Positions 7,056 to 14,999 of a stretch of 15,591 nucleotides of DNA are shown piece by piece. A model generated the notes under the pieces. It made no database searches, had not been told where the DNA came from, and saw only the letters and a list, made by a program, of their open reading frames with translations. Each line of letters opens with the position of its first letter. The stretch's first letter is position 1. The DNA is from Alphaproteobacteria bacterium (GTDB taxonomy: Bacteria; Pseudomonadota; Alphaproteobacteria; Micropepsales; Micropepsaceae). Location: positions 1-15,591 of the forward strand of contig JAICVV010000014.1 in assembly GCA_025935155.1 (NCBI GenBank). The letters run 5' to 3'. The position numbers and the translations under genes are program-made.

Positions 7056-8069
7056 ATGCTCTACTTTCTTCATATCAGCAAGTGCGCGGGCTCCTCGTTC
7101 GTTACATTGGCGCGGAAAAACCTGCGGCTGTTCATCCCGAACGCCAACGGGAATCCGATCAATCTTGTCACCGGAGAACGGCTGGCATACTGGAAATGGG
7201 CGCCGGAGGAGCAGCAATATTTTCTGTCTTCGGACGCCTGGCAATTGGTTGCCAATGAAAACCAGCTCGGGCGCAGTGCGGAATTTTTCGATCGCGTAAC
7301 GTACGTTACGATCCTGCGCGAGCCCATCGACCGGCTGTTCTCGCAATGGCAGTTCGCGGTTGAGAAGCCCGGCAAGCATGAGCCGCTGGAGGAACGTGGA
7401 AGAAAGTTCGCCCGCTTTCTCCAAACCGAATCCGGCAGGAACTGGAAAAAAAACTACCTTCTCGCAACGCTGACCTACCAGGGGCAGCGGGATCCCCAAC
7501 GATTGACCGTCGCCAAACAACGGCTCGAACAGTTCGACCATGTGTTCCTGATGGATACGCTGGCTGACGACATTCGCGTGTTGGCGGGGCATGGCTGGAC
7601 CGATGTCGATTTGCCCTGGCGCAACACAGCCGCACCGGGCGAGGCAAGCTGGTCTGCCGCCCGCGCGGCTCTGGGTGGCCATCCCGACGTTCTCGAACGC
7701 CTCCTCGAGACCCATGCTGAAGACATTGAACTTTACGCCTATGCGCGCGCGCTGGTGGAGCGGCGCAAGACCGAGCGCCCTCGCCTCGAGCGGCGTCCCG
7801 CGGCGTCAAGGGAAATTCCGGACAGCGATAATTTCGAATTTGTTGTGATCTGCGCTTATGAGGCGTATCTGAACGGCGATGAGGCGGGGTGCCGCGAGCT
7901 GCTCAAAGCTGCGGAAAGGCTCCCCGAAGCTGCCAAGGTAAACATCCGAAAGAATCCCAATCTCACGGAGTTTGCGTTGCGCCGGTTCGGCGCACCGGAA
8001 CGGGCAGAGAAAGAACATCGAAAGATGGCTCGCGAGAAGAAGGCCGCCCGCATCGCCGCCCTGGCGTGA
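7056..8069 (+). CDS. Sulfotransferase family protein
   Basis: 337 residues, probably cytoplasmic. Sulfotransferases move a sulfuryl group from PAPS to a hydroxyl or amine of a sugar, lipid or small molecule. The N-terminus FLHISKCAGSSF (4-15) is the 5'-phosphosulfate-binding loop, with Lys9 and Ser13/14 in the usual places. ILREPIDRLFSQW (86-98) is the 3'-phosphate motif with Arg88 and Ser96. The catalytic domain fills about 240 residues. The remainder (about 250-337) is a helical region (VVICAYEAYLNGDEAGCREL) with a very basic tail, not usual in the family. The ATG at 7056 is forced by an in-frame TGA at 7020; the ribosome site is poor. It is followed after 25 bp by the DUF1289 gene on the same strand. 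The acceptor is unknown; surface glycan is a reasonable guess. Confidence 0.82.
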   Translation: MLYFLHISKCAGSSFVTLARKNLRLFIPNANGNPINLVTGERLAYWKWAPEEQQYFLSSDAWQLVANENQLGRSAEFFDRVTYVTILREPIDRLFSQWQFAVEKPGKHEPLEERGRKFARFLQTESGRNWKKNYLLATLTYQGQRDPQRLTVAKQRLEQFDHVFLMDTLADDIRVLAGHGWTDVDLPWRNTAAPGEASWSAARAALGGHPDVLERLLETHAEDIELYAYARALVERRKTERPRLERRPAASREIPDSDNFEFVVICAYEAYLNGDEAGCRELLKAAERLPEAAKVNIRKNPNLTEFALRRFGAPERAEKEHRKMAREKKAARIAALA

Positions 8070-8094
8070 GCCGCGTCACGACTCGGCGCGGCGG

Positions 8095-8298
8095 ATGATC
8101 GAAAGCCCCTGCATCAAGGTTTGCATCATGGATGCAGCTTCCGGCTTGTGTACCGGATGCGGCCGCGCGCTGGATGAGATTGCCCGCTGGGGTTCGCTGA
8201 GCGATGTAGAGCGAAGCACGATCATGCGAGTTCTCCCCGAGCGCCTTGCGGCGGCTGGCCTGCAGAAACCCAACGCGCCACGCAATGAAATGACCTGA
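8095..8298 (+). CDS. DUF1289 domain protein
   Basis: 67 residues containing the whole DUF1289 signature: SPCIKVC, then GLCTGCGRALDEIARW. Four cysteines (C6, C10, C19, C22) suggest bound metal, probably Zn or an Fe-S cluster. Family members are small proteobacterial proteins with no settled function. The ATG at 8095 starts the conserved MIESPC block; an upstream reading from 7972 overlaps the sulfotransferase and is not conserved in character. It sits 25 bp after the sulfotransferase and 55 bp before pepN, so all three could be one transcript. Confidence 0.85.
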   Translation: MIESPCIKVCIMDAASGLCTGCGRALDEIARWGSLSDVERSTIMRVLPERLAAAGLQKPNAPRNEMT

Positions 8299-8353
8299 CA
8301 GGCGTTTCGCGGAGAGTTATACCGGCACCCCCTCGAAACCGACCAGGCCAGCC

Positions 8354-10987
8354 ATGCGAACCGACGAACCGCGCACCATCCGCCTAAAGGATTACCGTGC
8401 GCCAGATTTTCATATCTCCGCGGTCGATCTCGATTTCGTTCTCGATCCCGCCGCTACCCGCGTTGCCGCCAAAATGACGGTGAAGCGGACCGGAGAGAAG
8501 TCCGTACCGCTGGTGCTGAACGGGGAGCAACTGAAGCTGCTCGCGCTGCGCATCGACAATGAGGATGTCGCGCCGGACAGATACCGCACCGATGCCGAAA
8601 CGCTAACCATCGACAACGTCCCCGATGAATTCGTGCTGGACGTCTTCACCGAGATTTCGCCTGCGGCGAACACATCGCTGGAAGGCCTGTACGTTTCAAA
8701 GGGCATCTTCTGCACGCAATGCGAAGCGGAGGGCTTCCGCCGCATCACGTATTATCTCGACCGGCCCGATAACCTCGCCGTTTTCACCACACGGATCGAA
8801 GCCGATAAGGCGAAATACCCGGTGCTGCTGTCGAACGGCAATCTGCTGAAATCGGGCGATCTGCCGGACGGCCGCCATTATGCGCTGTGGAACGATCCCT
8901 ATCCCAAGCCCTGCTATCTGTTCGCGCTGGTGGCCGGCGATCTCGGGCATATCGAGGACGAGTTCGTCACCATGAGTGGACGCAAGGTGACGTTGCGCAT
9001 CTATGTCGAGCACGGCAACGAGCCGCGCGCCACCTACGCCATGGATTCGCTCAAGCGCGCGATGAAATGGGACGAGGAAAAATACGGCCGCGAATACGAT
9101 CTCGACATCTTCATGATCGTGGCGGTCAGCGCCTTCAATTTCGGCGCCATGGAAAACAAGGGCCTTAATATCTTCAATGACAAGGTGCTGCTCGCTTCCC
9201 CGGAAACGGCAACGGACGACGATTACGCCCGCATCGAGGGTGTGGTGGCGCATGAATACTTCCACAATTGGACGGGAGATCGCATCACCTGCCGCGACTG
9301 GTTCCAGCTGTCGCTCAAGGAAGGCCTCACGGTTTTCCGCGACGCAACCTTCTCCGCCGATATGCGCTCGGCCGGCTTGAAACGCATCGAGGATGTGAAG
9401 CTCCTGCGCATGCGGCAGTTTCAGGAGGATGCCGGGCCGCTGGCCCATCCCGTGCAGCCGCAAAGCTACATAACCATCGACAATTTCTACACGGCAACGG
9501 TCTATGAGAAAGGCGCCGAAGTCATCGGCATGCTGAATACGCTGGTTGGCGACGAAGGCTATCGCAAGGCCACCGATCTCTATTTCGAGCGCTACGATGG
9601 GCAGGCCGTGACCATCGAAGCATGGGTGAAGTGCTTCGAGGATGCCTGCGGGCGGGATCTTTCCCAGTTTCGCCTGTGGTACCGGCAATCGGGCACGCCC
9701 ATTGTCGAAGCGAGCGGCGGCTACGATGCCGCCACGAAAAAGTTCGCGCTGACATTGAAGCAGATTGTTCCGCCCACACCAGGCCAGCCCCAGAAAACTC
9801 CGATGCACATTCCCGTGCGCCTCGGTTTTGTCGGCGAAAGCGGACGTGCCCTGCCGCTGACTCTTGAAGGTGAGAATGCCATCGGGCCGAACGAGCGTGT
9901 GCTCGAGCTCACGCAACCCGAGCAGCGTTTCACTTTCGTCAACGTCGAGGAAGAACCGCTGCTCTCGATCGGCCGCCGCTTCTCGGCACCGGTGCATTTC
10001 AAAGTCCCGATGAAAGCGGCGGATCGTGCGGCGCTGATGAGCCGCGACGCCGATCCCTTCAACCGCTGGGAGGCGGGCCAGGCACTCGCAACGGACGTGC
10101 TGCTGGAAATGGCGGACACGGCGAAATCGGGCATCGCACCGCGTGCCGATGCGGTTTACGTCGATGCGGTTGAGGATGTTCTCGCGCGGGCGGAAGAAGA
10201 TCCTGCCTTTGCCGCAGAAATGCTGGCGCCGCCGGGCGAAAGCGAGCTCGCACTGAAAATGAGTCCCGCCGATCCCGAAGCCATTCACGATGCCCGCACC
10301 GCACTCATCCGAGGCGCTGCGGAAAAGCACCGCGAAACCTTCGAGGCGCTGTACAGCAAGCTGCAATCCGATGGGCCGTTCACGCCCGATGCCGCTTCGG
10401 CCGGCCGCCGCAGCCTGCGCAATGTGTGTCTGCGTTACCTGACGGCTGAAGAAGATGAAGCCGCAGCAGCGCTGGCGGACCGCCATTACCGCAGCGCCAC
10501 CAACATGACCGACATGATCGCCGGTCTTGCAGCGCTTACCCGCATCGATTCCGCGCTGCAGGACCGCGCGTTTGCAGATTTCCACGATCGCTTCGCCAAA
10601 GATCCGCTGGTGCTCGACAAATGGATGGGTTTGCAGGCGAGTTCACCGCTCGCGGGTACGCTGCAAAAAGTGCGCACACTGATGAAGCACCCGGCTTTCG
10701 ACATGAAGAACCCCAATCGCGTGCGCGCGTTGGTGGGAGTTTTCGCCGCCAATCACCTGCGCTTTCACGAAACGGATGGGTCGGGCTATTCGCTGGTGGG
10801 GGAAACCATCCGCGGGCTCGATTCCATCAATCCGATGGTCGCAGCGCGCATGGCGGCGGCGTTCGAGAACTGGCGCCGCTACGACGAAAAGCGGCAGACG
10901 CTGATGCAGGCAGAGCTGGAAACGACTCTCAAGCAGACCAACCTGTCTTCGAACCTGTTCGAAGTGATCAGCAAGATGCTTCAGTAG
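8354..10987 (+). CDS. pepN: Aminopeptidase N (M1 family zinc metalloprotease)
   Basis: 877 residues, the normal length of proteobacterial PepN. It removes N-terminal residues from peptides in the cytoplasm, the late step of protein breakdown. GAMENKG near residue 264 binds the peptide amino end. HEYFHNW gives zinc ligands His300 and His304 with catalytic Glu301; Glu323 (LKEGLTVF) is the third ligand; Tyr384 (TATVYEKGAEV) stabilises the transition state. All lie three residues beyond their E. coli PepN equivalents (297, 301, 320, 381), so the enzyme should be active. The C-terminal half is the Ig-like and helical-solenoid part of the family. The ATG at 8354 gives the usual MRTDEPRTIRLKDYRAPDF start. 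No signal peptide. A hairpin right after the stop probably ends the transcript. Confidence 0.97.
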   Translation: MRTDEPRTIRLKDYRAPDFHISAVDLDFVLDPAATRVAAKMTVKRTGEKSVPLVLNGEQLKLLALRIDNEDVAPDRYRTDAETLTIDNVPDEFVLDVFTEISPAANTSLEGLYVSKGIFCTQCEAEGFRRITYYLDRPDNLAVFTTRIEADKAKYPVLLSNGNLLKSGDLPDGRHYALWNDPYPKPCYLFALVAGDLGHIEDEFVTMSGRKVTLRIYVEHGNEPRATYAMDSLKRAMKWDEEKYGREYDLDIFMIVAVSAFNFGAMENKGLNIFNDKVLLASPETATDDDYARIEGVVAHEYFHNWTGDRITCRDWFQLSLKEGLTVFRDATFSADMRSAGLKRIEDVKLLRMRQFQEDAGPLAHPVQPQSYITIDNFYTATVYEKGAEVIGMLNTLVGDEGYRKATDLYFERYDGQAVTIEAWVKCFEDACGRDLSQFRLWYRQSGTPIVEASGGYDAATKKFALTLKQIVPPTPGQPQKTPMHIPVRLGFVGESGRALPLTLEGENAIGPNERVLELTQPEQRFTFVNVEEEPLLSIGRRFSAPVHFKVPMKAADRAALMSRDADPFNRWEAGQALATDVLLEMADTAKSGIAPRADAVYVDAVEDVLARAEEDPAFAAEMLAPPGESELALKMSPADPEAIHDARTALIRGAAEKHRETFEALYSKLQSDGPFTPDAASAGRRSLRNVCLRYLTAEEDEAAAALADRHYRSATNMTDMIAGLAALTRIDSALQDRAFADFHDRFAKDPLVLDKWMGLQASSPLAGTLQKVRTLMKHPAFDMKNPNRVRALVGVFAANHLRFHETDGSGYSLVGETIRGLDSINPMVAARMAAAFENWRRYDEKRQTLMQAELETTLKQTNLSSNLFEVISKMLQ

Positions 10988-11017
10988 CCGGGCATGCGCG
11001 ATCCGGCCCGGCCTTTC
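10988..11017 (+). terminator. Likely rho-independent terminator after pepN
   Basis: CCGGGC (10988-10993) pairs with GCCCGG (11006-11011) over a 12-base loop, followed by CCTTTCT. It begins directly after the pepN stop. The stem is GC-only but the T run is short, so it may be imperfect. Confidence 0.45.
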
Positions 11018-11024
11018 TGGTGAC

Positions 11025-11096
11025 GAATCGCCGGACCGGGTGGTTTTGCCGTCGACAGCAAAGCGCACGTTCGTATCATCGTAACCGAATCGAATC
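11025..11096. promoter_or_regulatory. Three GANTC sites in the histidine kinase upstream region
   Basis: GAATC occurs at 11025-11029, 11087-11091 and 11092-11096, the last two back to back and only 15 bases before the TTG at 11111. The gap is 123 bases, and a random sequence would hold about half a site, so the cluster stands out. GANTC is the CcrM methylation site of alphaproteobacteria and can tune promoters through GcrA or CtrA. No clear -35/-10 pair was seen. Confidence 0.4.
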
Positions 11097-11110
11097 AGCG
11101 GGGGCGCGAA

Positions 11111-12769
11111 TTGAATTCCATCGCCCTGATGCCTGCTCAAAGCGCAAGCCGCGCCTTCTCTTGCGCCATGAAAGGCGTGACACGCCATGTCCGTTGGACT
11201 GTTGTTATCTCGATCGTTCTAATCTTCGGCAGCTTTGTTTCCGCTGCGGTGATTCAGATGCGCCGCGATCGTGCCCACGCGCTGGATCAGGCCGCCTTCA
11301 TCGAAACACGCCGCGCCCAGGAGATCGCCTCGGATTTCAGTGCCGCACTCGATCGCTATGCCGCGTTGGGAGCGGCATTCGCCAATGCCCAACCCAACAC
11401 TGAAACGTCAGCGGCCTTGTCGGAGGCCGGCGGACCGGCCCTGCAGAATATTGCGGTGTTCGACGGGGCGGGCCGGCGGCTGTTCGAATTGAAACACGCA
11501 CCGAAGGATTTGCTGCCCCTCGGCGCCCGCGTCCTTTCTGCGATAACCGCTCAGCGCATGGTTCTTTCCGCCGATGGCGGCGCAAGCATCGTGCTCGGCT
11601 TTCCGCAGAACGGGCGCGCGGTGATTGTGCAGCTTGCGGCGCACGAGCTGTTTCCGCAGGCCAGCATGGAAGACGATCTGCTGGCGGCGCACGGCGGACA
11701 AATATTGGCCATCGGGCGGAACTGGCGCGAACTGCCGGCACCCGATGCGCTCGCGCCGGGCAGCGCACACAGCGAAATACGCGCGCTGGACCTTCCCTCC
11801 GGCCGACGGTTGATTGCGCTATCGCCCGTGCCCCGATGGCCGGTTACGGCGGGCGCATCGGTGGAAGTAGGCGACGCGCTCAGCGCCTGGTACGGCACGC
11901 TGCCCCTCTATTTCTTTTTCATCCTTGGGCCGGCTTTCGCGGGCGCCGGGCTTGCGGTTGTGTTCGTGCGGGAATTCGAGCGGCGCACGCGGCCCACATC
12001 CGCCGGCCGGCTGCTGAAAGCCAAACGCAGCGAGGAAGCGAAGCTGCTCATCCGTCTCGCCGATGCGGAGCGCCGCGCAGCAGAAGCGCAGCGCTCCAAA
12101 TCCGAATTCATTACACATATGAGCCACGAGCTCCGCACGCCGCTCAACGCCATTATGGGCTTCTCGGAGATGATCGAGCAGGAAATGTTCGGCAAAGCGG
12201 GCCACCCGAAATACGAAGAGTATGCGCACGACATTCATGAAGCAGGACAGAAGCTGCACGCGCGCATCGACGAAATTCTTGAATTTGCCAATCTGGAAAG
12301 CGGCAAGCAGCCAATCGCCCTTGCACCGGTCGCTGCATCGGATTTGGTGCGGCACGCGGCCGAAGAAGCAGGTGGCCGCGCGTTCTCGCGCAAAGTCCGT
12401 CTCTCCCTTTCGCTTCCCGATTTCGCTCAGGTGCTCGCTGACAAGCAGGCGCTACATCGCGCGTTGAACAATCTGCTCGTCAACGCGCTCCACCATACAC
12501 GAGACGGGGGAATGGTACGCGTGCAGATTCGGACCGAAGACGATACCTTTGCGATCTCGGTTCAGGACAACGTGTTCGGCTTGCCGGCGGCAGAAAGCCC
12601 GCGTGCGGGTGAGCCATTTGCCAGCATTGAGCGGCCGGCCCGCGAAACAGGCGCGGGACTCGGCATTGCGATCGCCGGATCGCTCGTCCGGCGCATGGGG
12701 GGCACCCTGAACATCTCAGGTAAACAGGGTGAAGGCGCGGCCGCCGAAATTCGCCTCCGCCGCTCTTAA
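11111..12769 (+). CDS. Membrane sensor histidine kinase (PleC/DivJ-like)
   Basis: 552 residues: inner-membrane helix 29-48, a periplasmic sensor region of about 215 residues (QNIAVFDGAGRRLFEL, Cache-like), a second helix 264-286, a short coil, the HisKA domain with SHELRTPLNAIMGFSEMI (His339) and an HATPase domain with N-box NNLLVNALHHT (453-463), an F-box (EPFASIE) and a G2 box GAGLGIA (514-520). The HisKA wording, including EMFG-x4-PKYEEYAHDIH, is that of the alphaproteobacterial PleC/DivJ type. The G1 box is odd: QDNVFGLP (485-492) has Val and Phe where D-x-G-x-G has Gly and usually Pro or Ile. No receiver domain and no adjacent response regulator, so it is an orphan. The TTG at 11111 has GGGGG upstream; ATG at 11129 or 11168 are alternatives lacking ribosome sites. 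The stimulus is unknown. Confidence 0.88.
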   Translation: MNSIALMPAQSASRAFSCAMKGVTRHVRWTVVISIVLIFGSFVSAAVIQMRRDRAHALDQAAFIETRRAQEIASDFSAALDRYAALGAAFANAQPNTETSAALSEAGGPALQNIAVFDGAGRRLFELKHAPKDLLPLGARVLSAITAQRMVLSADGGASIVLGFPQNGRAVIVQLAAHELFPQASMEDDLLAAHGGQILAIGRNWRELPAPDALAPGSAHSEIRALDLPSGRRLIALSPVPRWPVTAGASVEVGDALSAWYGTLPLYFFFILGPAFAGAGLAVVFVREFERRTRPTSAGRLLKAKRSEEAKLLIRLADAERRAAEAQRSKSEFITHMSHELRTPLNAIMGFSEMIEQEMFGKAGHPKYEEYAHDIHEAGQKLHARIDEILEFANLESGKQPIALAPVAASDLVRHAAEEAGGRAFSRKVRLSLSLPDFAQVLADKQALHRALNNLLVNALHHTRDGGMVRVQIRTEDDTFAISVQDNVFGLPAAESPRAGEPFASIERPARETGAGLGIAIAGSLVRRMGGTLNISGKQGEGAAAEIRLRRS

Positions 12770-14166
12770 AGATACCATTCGTATTCGACAGGCGGAATCG
12801 CGCGGCGGATACGCTGCGCCTCGATGCGCTTGGTTTCGCGGTAGAGGGCGAGCGTCTCGTCGCCGAAATACCTTGGCAGAATGCTGGCCTTCTCCAGATG
12901 CTGCAGCGCATCGTCGATCGTGAAAGGCAGCGACAAATCCGGATCGCGCGACACGTTGCCCACAGCAGGAGGACCCGGATCGAGCCGCTTCTCCAACCCG
13001 TGCTGCACGCCCGCCAACACCGCGGCGAGCGCCAGATAGGCATTGGCATCGGCGCCGGCCACGCGATGCTCCACACGGCGTGCGTCGGCCGGTCCCGCCG
13101 GAATGCGTATGCCGGCGGAACGGTTGTTCACGCCCCAGCGGCGGTTCACTGGCGCGAACATATCCGGCTGGAATCTGCGATAGGAATTCACGCTCGGCGC
13201 AAACAGCGCCATGGATTCCGGCATGGCGGCCTGCAATCCGCCAATGGCGTGGCGCAGCGCCTCGGAGCCTTCCACCGTACCGTTGTCGAAAAGGTTGCGT
13301 CCGCTTGCGTCGAGCACACTCAAATGAATGTGCAAGCCGCTGCCGGCGCAATCGGTGTAGGGCTTGGCCATAAACGTGGCGTCGAACCCATTGGCGCGCG
13401 CGGCGGCCTTCACGATCTGCCGCAGCAGCACGGCATGATCGGCAGCGTGCCGCGCATTGGCCTGATGCTTGAGGTTCGCCTCGAACTGCCCCGGCGCATA
13501 TTCCTTGCTGGTCGCGCTCACCGGAACGCCATCCTGTTCCGCCGCTTGCGCCAGCGATGACAGGAACGCCTGGAAGCGGTCGAGGTCGTCCACGCCGTAA
13601 ACCGAGGCGGTGCTTTCGCGCGATCCCGTTCGTGGATCGAGCGGCGGCTGCGGCGCGCCGCCATCCGCGCGCGCGCGGTCGATCAGATAGAACTCCAGCT
13701 CCAGCGCGCAAACCGGCGTAAGCTTCGCATCGCGATAAGAATCCAGCACCCGCTCCAGCGCCGAAATGGGCTCTGCGGGATCGGGCTCGCCGGCATCGTC
13801 GCGAAGCGTGAGAAACATCTGCGCGCGCGGCGCGCCATCGCCCCATGCGGCGCGGATCGTGTCCGGCAGCGGCCAGGCCGTGCCGTCCGGATCGCCGTCG
13901 CCGAAGCCGCGGCCGAACGGATTGGTCATCTCGCCGCGCGCATCCATCAGGTAGATGGAATGCGGCAGCTGCAGCCCGCTTTCGAACAGCTTGTGCGCCT
14001 CGCCGACGGGCAGCCGCTTGCCGCGCAACGCGCCACAGAGATCCACCACCACGGCATCCACGAATTCGAGGCCGGGATGGCGCGCGACCAGCGCCTCGAA
14101 CTCTTCTTGCGCTTCTGCCACGAAAGTGGGGCGGGCAAACGCGGGAACGGCGGCAGGTCTGTTCAT
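12766..14166 (-). CDS. Glutamine synthetase family protein, PuuA-like
   Basis: 466 residues, the size of gamma-glutamylpolyamine synthetases and other GS-like ligases, which join glutamate to an amine with ATP. Metal-binding ELEFYL (Glu156, Glu158), KEYAPGQFEANLKH (221-234), the GSGLHIHLS loop (His279), NNRSAGIRIP (347-356) and RVEHR (Glu376) are all present, so it should be catalytic. No Tyr adenylylation loop of GlnA is seen, and the sequence wording is the PuuA branch (kEyapGQfE, atFMaKP, RVEHR-x-aGADaN). PuuA converts putrescine to gamma-glutamylputrescine, the first step of putrescine breakdown. The exact amine is not shown by sequence. It starts at ATG 14166 with AGAAGGA upstream. Its TAA overlaps the kinase stop codon on the other strand. 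No other puu genes are beside it. Confidence 0.85.
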   Translation of the reverse strand: MNRPAAVPAFARPTFVAEAQEEFEALVARHPGLEFVDAVVVDLCGALRGKRLPVGEAHKLFESGLQLPHSIYLMDARGEMTNPFGRGFGDGDPDGTAWPLPDTIRAAWGDGAPRAQMFLTLRDDAGEPDPAEPISALERVLDSYRDAKLTPVCALELEFYLIDRARADGGAPQPPLDPRTGSRESTASVYGVDDLDRFQAFLSSLAQAAEQDGVPVSATSKEYAPGQFEANLKHQANARHAADHAVLLRQIVKAAARANGFDATFMAKPYTDCAGSGLHIHLSVLDASGRNLFDNGTVEGSEALRHAIGGLQAAMPESMALFAPSVNSYRRFQPDMFAPVNRRWGVNNRSAGIRIPAGPADARRVEHRVAGADANAYLALAAVLAGVQHGLEKRLDPGPPAVGNVSRDPDLSLPFTIDDALQHLEKASILPRYFGDETLALYRETKRIEAQRIRRAIPPVEYEWYL

Positions 14167-14199
14167 GATATCCTTCTGGGAGCGAACCCTAATACGCCG

Positions 14200-14228
14200 A
14201 TCATAAAGGCGCCGCTAAGGCCGGGAAA
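14200..14228 (-). promoter_or_regulatory. Possible promoter of the glutamine synthetase-like gene
   Basis: On the minus strand TTTCCC (14228-14223), a 17-base spacer and TATGAT (14205-14200) form a weak -35 and a good -10, 34 bases before the ATG at 14166. GCTAAG repeats at 14214-14219 and 14234-14239, twenty bases apart across the -35, and might be an operator. Unscored. Confidence 0.3.
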
Positions 14229-14265
14229 GGAGAGCTAAGCCCTTATGGCGCAAGGCGCCAGCACG

Positions 14266-14296
14266 TGTATTGCATACGCGGCAATAATGTATTACA
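14266..14296 (+). promoter_or_regulatory. Likely autoregulatory operator of the toxin-antitoxin pair
   Basis: TGTATTGCA (14266-14274) and TGTATTACA (14288-14296) are near-identical boxes 22 bases apart, about two helical turns. The second is a palindrome around its middle base. Both lie just before the antitoxin ATG. Ribbon-helix-helix antitoxins usually bind such TGTA/TACA boxes to repress their own operon. Confidence 0.5.
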
Positions 14297-14303
14297 CGAA
14301 AAT

Positions 14304-14552
14304 ATGAAAACCATTACCGTTCGCCTGCCGGAAGCTATGGCCGCCGATCTGGAGGCGGAGTCACGCGAGCGCAGGGTCTCTTTCTCCGATGTCGTGCGCG
14401 AACGCCTGCAACAGGTGGGCAGGCCCCATTCCTCTTCGTTGAGCGCCATCGCGGACCTGATCGGGTCGGTCGATGGACTGCCTGAGGATCTCAGCGCCCG
14501 CAAGAAACACCACCTGCGAGCCACGGGCTATGGCCGCAAGCATCATTGTTGA
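14304..14552 (+). CDS. Ribbon-helix-helix antitoxin (VapB-like)
   Basis: 82 residues. The N-terminus KTITVRLPEAMAADLEAE is a classical ribbon-helix-helix strand and helix, and RVSFSDVVRERLQ is the second helix, so it should dimerise and bind DNA. The tail (GLPEDLSARKKHHLRATGYG) is the kind of short region that wraps and blocks a PIN toxin. The ATG at 14304 begins the strand; a longer reading from 14265 runs over the operator. The toxin begins inside its last codons. Expected to neutralise the toxin and, with it, repress the shared promoter. Confidence 0.85.
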   Translation: MKTITVRLPEAMAADLEAESRERRVSFSDVVRERLQQVGRPHSSSLSAIADLIGSVDGLPEDLSARKKHHLRATGYGRKHHC

Positions 14553-14940
14553 TGCGGGCTTTCTGGTTGCGCTGCTCAACCGGCGCGACACGCACCACGC
14601 CTGGGCGGTTGCCAAGGCAAGCGAGCATCCGCCGGCTTGGGCGACCTGCGAGGCAGCGCTTTCGGAAGCATTTTTTCTTCTCGGCGCGGCCGGTTTCGAT
14701 GCGCTGGCGGCCCTGATTCAACGGGAAGCGCTGGATGCACTGTTTCGCTTTGCGGATAACGCCGCGCCCGTGTTGCGCCTGATGCAAAAGTACAGGCAGG
14801 TGCCGATGAGCTTCGCCGATGGCTGTATCGTCCGCATGACCGAAATCGTGGCGGACCCGCTGGTGCTCACAACGGATTCAGATTTCAACGTCTATCGCCG
14901 CCACAGCCGCCAAGCCATTCCGTGCGCATTGCCACCTTGA
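14530..14940 (+). CDS. PIN-domain toxin (VapC-like ribonuclease)
   Basis: 136 residues starting at ATG 14530, overlapping the antitoxin by 23 bases, which suggests coupled translation. The four acidic positions of the PIN metal site are present: Asp8 (IIVDAGFLVALL), Glu46 (CEAALSEAFFLL), Asp97 (FADGCIVRM), and Asp116 or Asp118 (LTTDSDFNVYRR). PIN toxins cut RNA, often tRNA or rRNA, when the antitoxin is lost. The stretch TTDSDF is the usual C-terminal block. A longer start at 14473 would add 19 residues with no strand or motif and is rejected. Nothing suggests inactivation. The target RNA cannot be told from sequence. Confidence 0.87.
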   Translation: MAASIIVDAGFLVALLNRRDTHHAWAVAKASEHPPAWATCEAALSEAFFLLGAAGFDALAALIQREALDALFRFADNAAPVLRLMQKYRQVPMSFADGCIVRMTEIVADPLVLTTDSDFNVYRRHSRQAIPCALPP

Positions 14941-14948
14941 AAGGAAAC

Positions 14949-14970
14949 GAGCGGAGAGTTGCCGCTCCGC
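14949..14970. terminator. Possible bidirectional terminator between toxin and speD
   Basis: GAGCGG (14949-14954) pairs with CCGCTC (14962-14967) across a 7-base loop, with an alternative GCGGAG/CTCCGC pairing of the same stretch. It lies between the converging toxin and speD stops. A short T run follows on either strand (CCTTTG on plus; GTTTCCTT on minus), so it is a modest terminator that could serve both genes. Confidence 0.45.
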
Positions 14971-14999
14971 CCTTTGCTGAATACGGTTATCGATACGGG

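Noticed and set aside
8696..10585. 629-residue minus-strand reading frame opposite pepN
   Set aside because: It lies fully inside pepN, is rich in His/Arg/Gly as antisense frames are, and has no recognisable domain.
10621..11403. 260-residue plus-strand frame across the pepN end and kinase start
   Set aside because: It bridges two well-supported genes in another frame and has no motif.
12716..13846. 376-residue minus-strand frame overlapping the glutamine synthetase
   Set aside because: It is a different frame of the same strand, extremely Arg/Ala-rich, while the glutamine synthetase frame keeps all active-site blocks.
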